A stretch of DNA of 6,770 nt from Actinomycetota bacterium (GTDB taxonomy: Bacteria > Actinomycetota > Actinomycetes > Nanopelagicales > Nanopelagicaceae): positions 1-6,770 of the forward strand of contig CANMCL010000048.1 of NCBI GenBank assembly GCA_947496345.1, given 5' to 3'. Shown here piece by piece: positions 6,143-6,770 of this stretch; the stretch's first letter is position 1, and every line of letters starts with the position of its first letter. The position numbers were made by a program, and so were the translations under genes. The notes beneath the pieces were generated by a model. The model made no database searches. It worked only from the letters and a program-made list of their open reading frames with translations, and was not told the origin of the DNA.

Positions 6143-6770
6143 GTGCTCTCGTTAGTTCTTTCCGGCGCTGAAGGCGAAGGCTTTGTCCCGCCGAGTACCA
6201 AAGACTTCGATCTGCCACCTATTTTTGGCGACAATCTATATACAACTAAACCAATTTTCCTTGTTGTATTTTCTGTAATTCTGATTTCAGTTTTCTTTAT
6301 CGCGGCCTCACGAAAAGCAGCGGTCGTGCCTTCCAAACTGCAATTCGCTGGTGAAAGCGTTTACGCATTTGTCCGCAACGACCTTGCCAAAGATGTAATC
6401 GGCCACGAATTCCTTCGTTTTGTGCCATACCTCTTCACCCTTTTTACTTTTATTCTTGTAAATAATCTATTTGGAATTATTCCAATAATTCAATTCCCAA
6501 CTATGTCCCACGTTGGATTCGCTTACGTTTTGGCGATGTTCACATTCTTTGTTTTCCACTATGTAGGCGTGCGCAAGCACGGTTTATACAAGTACATCAA
6601 AGAGATCATGTTCATGCCAGGTGTTCCAAAAGCGGCATACATATTGATTACACCTCTTGAAATTCTTACCTTCTTCTTAGTTCGTCCCTTGACGCTGTCA
6701 CTGCGTCTCTTTGCAAATATGTTTGCGGGCCACTTGTTGTTGCTCGTATTTATCTTGGGTGGAGAACATC
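6143..6770 (+). CDS. atpB: F0F1 ATP synthase subunit a (partial, cut at right edge)
   Basis: Subunit a of the membrane F0 sector, which forms the proton half-channels next to the c-ring. The 209 codons present start with GTG and run off the window one base into the next codon. The sequence shows a short periplasmic-side start with DFDLPPIF (21-28), a first membrane helix (about 37-56), the amphipathic segment with FLRFVPYLFTLF (90-101), the NNLFGIIP motif (107-114) and LEILTFFLVRPLTLSLRLFANMFAGH (172-197 as a region). The essential arginine corresponding to E. coli R210 is R188 in LSLRLF. H197 occupies the position of E. coli E219; such species usually carry the partner glutamate further on, beyond this edge. 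The start is fixed by an upstream in-frame stop and a GGAG site. The remaining atp genes are expected downstream. Confidence 0.96.
   Translation, partial: MLSLVLSGAEGEGFVPPSTKDFDLPPIFGDNLYTTKPIFLVVFSVILISVFFIAASRKAAVVPSKLQFAGESVYAFVRNDLAKDVIGHEFLRFVPYLFTLFTFILVNNLFGIIPIIQFPTMSHVGFAYVLAMFTFFVFHYVGVRKHGLYKYIKEIMFMPGVPKAAYILITPLEILTFFLVRPLTLSLRLFANMFAGHLLLLVFILGGEH

Noticed and set aside
6049..6336. Open frame of 95 codons on the - strand
   Set aside because: It overlaps the secure 5' part of atpB and the leader in antisense, has no recognisable protein features, and its composition follows from the + strand gene.

Overview
The window is a conserved actinobacterial housekeeping cluster, all on the + strand: (end of rho?) - rpmE - prfA - prmC - Sua5/TsaC-like - glyA - WecA/Rfe-type transferase - atpI - atpZ - atpB (cut by the right edge). 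The order matches the rho-rpmE-prfA-hemK-Rv1301-rfe-Rv1303-atpB run that I recall from Mycobacterium tuberculosis. The difference is glyA, which sits between the Sua5 gene and the transferase; I recall the same in Streptomyces. Base composition is low for an actinobacterium (about 45% G+C on a line I counted). With very tight gene packing this suggests a small-genome, free-living actinobacterium such as the freshwater acI/Nanopelagicales group. That assignment is inference from order, composition and protein style.

Layout. Bases 1-300 hold a possible last few codons of rho, then rpmE (ribosomal protein bL31), closed by a strong intrinsic terminator. Bases 344-2940 hold three translation-related genes: release factor 1 (prfA), the methyltransferase that modifies its GGQ glutamine (prmC), and a Sua5/TsaC-family protein. 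They are separated by 8 and 0 bases. Bases 2958-4223 encode serine hydroxymethyltransferase (glyA), with a likely leaderless promoter directly before its start. Bases 4236-5339 encode a polyprenyl-phosphate sugar-1-phosphate transferase for cell-envelope glycans. Bases 5332-6770 begin the ATP synthase operon: two small membrane assembly or accessory proteins (AtpI, AtpZ), a 160-base leader, and the first 209 codons of subunit a (AtpB).

This is mostly an ordinary core region and I see no mobile element, CRISPR array, tRNA or new multi-gene system. The points most worth a second look are: (1) the Sua5/TsaC-family protein keeps the family fold signatures but has lost most of its substrate-binding motifs; (2) a perfect 20-base direct repeat copies the 3' end of atpZ, stop codon included, into the atpB leader; (3) there are candidate promoters directly before glyA (leaderless) and inside the atpB leader.
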